Assembly (NCBI RefSeq): GCF_009749395.1
Contig: NZ_WBIR01000010.1
Coordinates: forward strand, 86,177 to 150,176
Direction of reading: 5' to 3'
From: Agromyces salentinus
Lineage (GTDB): Bacteria > Actinomycetota > Actinomycetes > Actinomycetales > Microbacteriaceae
Length of the DNA: 64,000 nucleotides
In this document: piece by piece, positions 61,670 to 64,000 of the stretch
Position numbering within the stretch: position 1 is the stretch's first letter
How the letters are laid out: each line of letters starts with the position of its first letter
Program-made: the position numbers and the translations under genes
The notes under the pieces: model-generated
Databases searched by the model: none
The model's input: the letters and a program-made list of their open reading frames with translations, nothing else
What the model was told of the DNA's origin: nothing

Positions 61670-61788
61670 TCTCTCCCGGTCGCACACCTGGTGCACCGCC
61701 ACGACCGGAGCGGCGTCTTCGGCGCTCGTACTGACGATCGTGGCCCAGGACGCGTGAACGTCCTGCGGGATACTCCCCTTCGCTTCGG
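61662..61788 (-). ncRNA. yybP-ykoY manganese riboswitch upstream of terC
   Basis: On the minus strand the conserved pieces appear in order: AAGGGGAGTA (61780-61771), CGTCAGTAC in the middle loop (about 61737-61729), and GGGAGAGACTTT near the end (61677-61666). P1 is formed by CCCGAAG (61788-61782) and CTTTCGGG (61669-61662). The class binds Mn2+ and typically controls TerC/Alx or P-type ATPase genes, as here. TAGACT at 61797-61792 is a good -10 placing the transcript start at P1. Confidence 0.9.
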
Positions 61789-61791
61789 GCG

Positions 61792-61797
61792 AGTCTA
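61792..61797 (-). promoter_or_regulatory. -10 element TAGACT for the terC riboswitch transcript
   Basis: TAGACT on the minus strand; with usual spacing the RNA would begin at or next to the first base of riboswitch helix P1 (61788). The -35 region (TTCGAG) is poor. Confidence 0.5.
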
Positions 61798-61905
61798 CCG
61801 GGTACCGTCGGCGGACTCGAACCCCGGCTTCCACAGGGACGCGGCGCGCGGAGCCCGGCACTGGCCTCCGACGCGGCGCGCGTCGGCGCACCCTCCGGAA
61901 ACGCA

Positions 61906-61933
61906 GAATGCCCCCGCCGAAGCGAGGGCATTC
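61906..61933 (-). terminator. Terminator hairpin downstream of tRNA-Glu
   Basis: GAATGCCC and GGGCATTC form an 8-bp stem, extended after one mismatch by CGC/GCG around a CGAA loop. It lies 27 nt past the tRNA 3' end, with a T-containing tail on the minus strand. The stretch between 61798 and 61905 shows nothing else recognisable. Confidence 0.65.
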
Positions 61934-61959
61934 CGATGGTTGTCAGGATGTCACATACG

Positions 61960-62032
61960 TGACCCCAGCGGGATTTGAACCCGCGCTGCCGCCGTGAGAG
62001 GGCGGTGTCCTAGGCCGCTAAACGATGGGGCC
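61960..62032 (-). tRNA. tRNA-Glu (anticodon CUC)
   Basis: A 73-nt cloverleaf on the minus strand. Acceptor GGCCCCA pairs with TGGGGTC (one G-T pair) with discriminator A. The anticodon arm CCGCC-CTCTCAC-GGCGG places CTC at the centre, and the T arm GCGGGTTCAAATCCCGC is regular. CCA is not encoded. Confidence 0.97.
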
Positions 62033-62049
62033 GAACTGACAACTTGAAG

Positions 62050-62079
62050 AGTATGACACACGATCCGGCTGCGTTCCAA
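62050..62079 (-). promoter_or_regulatory. Promoter of tRNA-Glu
   Basis: TTGGAA (62079-62074), 18 nt, CATACT (62055-62050) on the minus strand, about 18 nt before the mature tRNA 5' end. Confidence 0.5.
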
Positions 62080-62136
62080 ATCGAGGCGTCCGGCCGGTTC
62101 GCCGCGGGCCGACATGCCTCACGCGGCATCCCGCGG

Positions 62137-63042
62137 TCAGGCGAAGACGCGCAGCGCGCCGGGGACGACCTCGACGTGGATCGGCAGCGAGCCGACCCGC
62201 TCGCCATCGGCATACGCCACGACGTCCTCGGCCTCGAGGCTCACGCGCCTGGCCTGGAGGAACTCGACGCGAGGGTGGCCGGCGTGCTCGCCCTTGAACA
62301 CCTTCGGGAAGACCGCCACGAGTCTCGCCCGCGAGATGGGGTGCACGATGAGGACGTCGAGGAGCCCGTCGGTGAGATCGGCGTGCGGCACCAGCGTCAT
62401 GCCGCCGCCGAGGGACCGATTGTTCGCGACCGACACGAGCATCGCGGCCTGCTCCCGCCGGACGCCGTCGATCGTGATGGCGTACCGGCGGGGCCGGAAG
62501 GTCACGAGCTCCCGGACGAGCGCGACGGTGTACCGGCTCGGCCCCCTCGGCCGCACCATGCGATTGGCCCTTTCGTTCACGAGCGCGTCGAAGCCCGCGG
62601 AGACGATGCCCGCGAACCACACGGGGGCGGATGCCTCGCGGCGGACCACGCCCGCATCGATGACCCGCGGCTCCCGACCGATCGCGGCCACGAGGGCCTC
62701 CAGGCCGGCGGCGGGGTCGTCGTGCGGCAGTCCGAGTCCTCGCGCCAGGTCGTTGCCCGTGCCGGCCGCGACGATGCCGAAGGGCACCTCCGTTCCGGCG
62801 ACGATGTTCACCGCGAGCGAGACCATCCCGTCGCCGCCGACGACCACGAGGCCATCGACGCCGCGGGCGAACGCATGCTCGGTCTCGCGGCGGAGGAGCT
62901 CGAAGTTCGGCTCCTGCAGCATGACGACCTCATGCCCCTCGTCGAGCAGTCGACGGGTCGTGACAGCCCCGACGTCGCGGTGGCGCCCGAACGAGGCCGA
63001 AGGATTCACGGCGACGAGGAGGCGCTTGGGGGTGGCGGTCAT
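62137..63042 (-). CDS. Diacylglycerol kinase family lipid kinase
   Basis: A 301-residue YegS/BmrU/DagK-type kinase. VVGGDGMVSLAVNIVAGTEVPFGIVAAGTGNDLARGLGL holds the GGDG nucleotide site and the GTGNDxAR motif; SLGGGMTLVPHADLTDGLLDVLIV is the C-terminal domain block. It phosphorylates diacylglycerol or a related lipid. ATG 63042 has no ribosome site but CAGAAT 6 nt upstream, a leaderless-type -10. It reads toward the tRNA promoter. Confidence 0.92.
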   Translation of the reverse strand: MTATPKRLLVAVNPSASFGRHRDVGAVTTRRLLDEGHEVVMLQEPNFELLRRETEHAFARGVDGLVVVGGDGMVSLAVNIVAGTEVPFGIVAAGTGNDLARGLGLPHDDPAAGLEALVAAIGREPRVIDAGVVRREASAPVWFAGIVSAGFDALVNERANRMVRPRGPSRYTVALVRELVTFRPRRYAITIDGVRREQAAMLVSVANNRSLGGGMTLVPHADLTDGLLDVLIVHPISRARLVAVFPKVFKGEHAGHPRVEFLQARRVSLEAEDVVAYADGERVGSLPIHVEVVPGALRVFA

Positions 63043-63048
63043 GCAGTG

Positions 63049-63054
63049 ATTCTG
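63049..63054 (-). promoter_or_regulatory. Leaderless-type -10 CAGAAT of the lipid kinase gene
   Basis: CAGAAT on the minus strand ends 6 nt before the ATG at 63042. Confidence 0.45.
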
Positions 63055-63103
63055 ACATCCGGGTGGGGTTGCATCGCGCCAGTCCGCGGTGTTGGCTCTG
63101 AGC

Positions 63104-63742
63104 ATGCGCCTGACGAAACTCGAACATGCCGCCCTCGTCATCGATCACTCCGGCGACCGCCTCTTCATCGACCCCGGGTCGTTCACGACGCCGATCACCG
63201 ACGCCGTCGGGGCGGTGGCGGTCGTGATCACCCACGAGCACAACGACCACTGGACGCCCGAGCAACTCACGCGCATCGTCGAGGCGAGCCCCGACGTGCG
63301 GATCTTCGGTCCAGCGGGCGTCGTCGCCGCGGCATCCGGATTCGAGGTCGAGCCGGTGAGCGCCGGGGACGTCGTCGAGGTCGAGCCGTTCCGCCTCAGG
63401 TTCTTCGGCGGACGGCATGCGCAGATCCACGCGTCGATCCCGATCGTGGACAACCTCGGCGTGCTCGTGAACGAGTCCCTCTACTACGGCGGGGACGCGT
63501 TCACCGTACCCGACGGCGTCGACATCGACGTCCTGGCCGCGCCGGCCGCAGCCCCGTGGATGAAGATCTCCGAGGCCATGGACTACGTGATGGCCGTCGC
63601 GCCGCGTCGCGCCTTCCCGACCCACGAGATGCTGCTCTCCCAGGCCGGCAAGGCACTGTCGAACGCCCGGCTCGCCTGGGCCGTGGAACAGGGCGGCGGC
63701 GAGTACCTCGCCCTCGAGCCCGGCGGCACGCTGGACTTCTAG
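63104..63742 (+). CDS. MBL-fold metallo-hydrolase (UlaG/YtnP-like small type)
   Basis: A 212-residue metallo-beta-lactamase fold. It starts MRLTKLEHAALVI, then DPGSF, the metal motif THEHNDHW, FFGGRHAQIH (third metal His) and YYGGDAFTVP (bridging Asp). The substrate cannot be read from sequence. ATG 63104 is chosen because the fold begins there; TTGGCT 6 nt upstream may be a poor leaderless -10. The stop TAG lies within a 34-bp tandem near-repeat (63735-63802). Confidence 0.88.
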   Translation: MRLTKLEHAALVIDHSGDRLFIDPGSFTTPITDAVGAVAVVITHEHNDHWTPEQLTRIVEASPDVRIFGPAGVVAAASGFEVEPVSAGDVVEVEPFRLRFFGGRHAQIHASIPIVDNLGVLVNESLYYGGDAFTVPDGVDIDVLAAPAAAPWMKISEAMDYVMAVAPRRAFPTHEMLLSQAGKALSNARLAWAVEQGGGEYLALEPGGTLDF

Positions 63743-63802
63743 CCGCGACCGGACGGCACCCGACCGGTACTTCTAGCCACGACCCTGCGGCGCCCGACCG
63801 GC
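63735..63802 (+). repeat. 34-bp imperfect tandem duplication at the MBL gene end
   Basis: 63735-63768 and 63769-63802 match at 28 of 34 positions, both beginning ACTTCTAGCC and ending CCCGACCGG. The first copy contains the MBL stop codon; the second overlaps the following terminator stem. Confidence 0.7.
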
Positions 63803-63811
63803 GCCGCAGGG
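63783..63811. terminator. Strong hairpin between convergent genes
   Basis: CCCTGCGGCGCC (63783-63794) and its exact complement (63800-63811) form a 12-bp GC stem around CGACC. It separates the MBL gene from the minus-strand gene ending at 63819. No T-run on either side. Confidence 0.65.
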
Positions 63812-63818
63812 CGGCGGT

Positions 63819-64000
63819 TCAGTCCTCGCCGTTCGGGCCGCCGCGATCGTCGTCATCGCGAGGCTCGAGGGTCCGGTCGCCGCCGTTGCCGTCGCCCCCG
63901 CCCCCGTCGGGCGGCGGGGGGCCGTCGGCCGGCGGCGGGGCGGGAGGCGCGGGGGCCGGCGCGGGCGGAGGCGGCGGCGGCGGTGCCACCGGCGTGAGCG
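63819..64000 (-). CDS. C-terminal tail of an unidentified proline-rich protein (5' part outside window)
   Basis: An open frame of 60 codons enters from the right edge and ends TGA at 63819-63821. It encodes a long Pro/Ala run (TPVAPPPPPPPAP), then a Gly/Asp-rich stretch and an acidic end (EPRDDDDRGGPNGED). Such tails occur on surface or penicillin-binding proteins and on secreted proteins of actinobacteria, but nothing here identifies the domain. That it is coding rests on the lack of stops and the composition only. Confidence 0.55.
   Translation of the reverse strand, partial: LTPVAPPPPPPPAPAPAPPAPPPADGPPPPDGGGGDGNGGDRTLEPRDDDDRGGPNGED

Noticed and set aside
61800..61845. A GGTTCGAGTCC T-arm-like stretch suggesting a second tRNA on the minus strand
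   Set aside because: The flanking bases do not form a T stem and no anticodon or acceptor arm can be built around it.
63861..64000. GC-rich repeats at the right edge as a non-coding repeat array
   Set aside because: An uninterrupted frame with a Pro-rich then acidic translation and a proper stop explains the composition better.

Overview
The window is very GC-rich, densely coded DNA with frequent ATGA/GTGA stop-start overlaps, GTG/TTG starts, actinobacterial gene orders and many leaderless-type promoters (TAnnnT about 6-7 nt before the start codon). The word GGATGCC/GGCATCC recurs throughout. Together with gene content this points to an actinobacterium, most likely family Microbacteriaceae (Agromyces-like). 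The family call is inference, not proven here. No insertion sequence, CRISPR array, phage or plasmid gene was seen; the window looks like ordinary chromosome.

Layout. (1) 1-35.4 kb carries a classic housekeeping string read on the minus strand: rsmD-side genes, recG, coaD, yceD (DUF177), rpmF, rnc, mutM, smc, ftsY, ffh, rpsP, khpA. It is interrupted by accessory blocks: a MoxR-DUF58-transglutaminase module between coaD and yceD; an alpha-mannan utilisation cassette (ROK repressor, secreted GH76, CUT1 ABC transporter without its ATPase, GH38) between rnc and mutM; a flavin oxidoreductase plus GH13 pair and a double-GNAT gene around smc; and a GH1 beta-glucosidase with a YbdK-type ligase near the left end. 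(2) 35.4-45.4 kb holds metabolic and wall genes: thiL, a membrane-anchored VWA protein, a DUF3515 lipoprotein, ddl, gpsA, plsC, murA and leuDC, with a probable leucine leader peptide in front of leuC. (3) 45.4-60.5 kb is one minus-strand block that looks like a phospho-signalling system tied to the cell surface: PP2C phosphatase, FHA protein, transmembrane Ser/Thr kinase, FHA-HTH protein, a 1,782-residue anchored Ig-like/FN3 protein, then a second MoxR-DUF58-transglutaminase module whose transglutaminase has lost all three catalytic residues, then another FHA protein. (4) 60.6-64 kb has terC under a yybP-ykoY (Mn2+) riboswitch, tRNA-Glu(CUC), a diacylglycerol-kinase-family enzyme, an MBL-fold hydrolase and the proline-rich tail of a gene running off the right edge.

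How the parts work together. The SRP pair ffh/ftsY, ribosomal genes rpsP/rpmF, RNase III and SMC form the conserved growth backbone. The mannan cassette reads as a complete route: GH76 cleaves alpha-1,6-mannan outside, the lipoprotein and two permeases import oligomers, GH38 trims them, and the ROK protein probably represses at a dyad lying inside the GH76 promoter. The kinase-phosphatase-FHA block is the best candidate in the window for an uncharacterised system: a kinase and phosphatase could set the phosphothreonine state read by three FHA proteins, one of them a likely transcription factor, while a MoxR/DUF58 pair works with a large extracellular adhesin-like protein and a catalytically dead transglutaminase.
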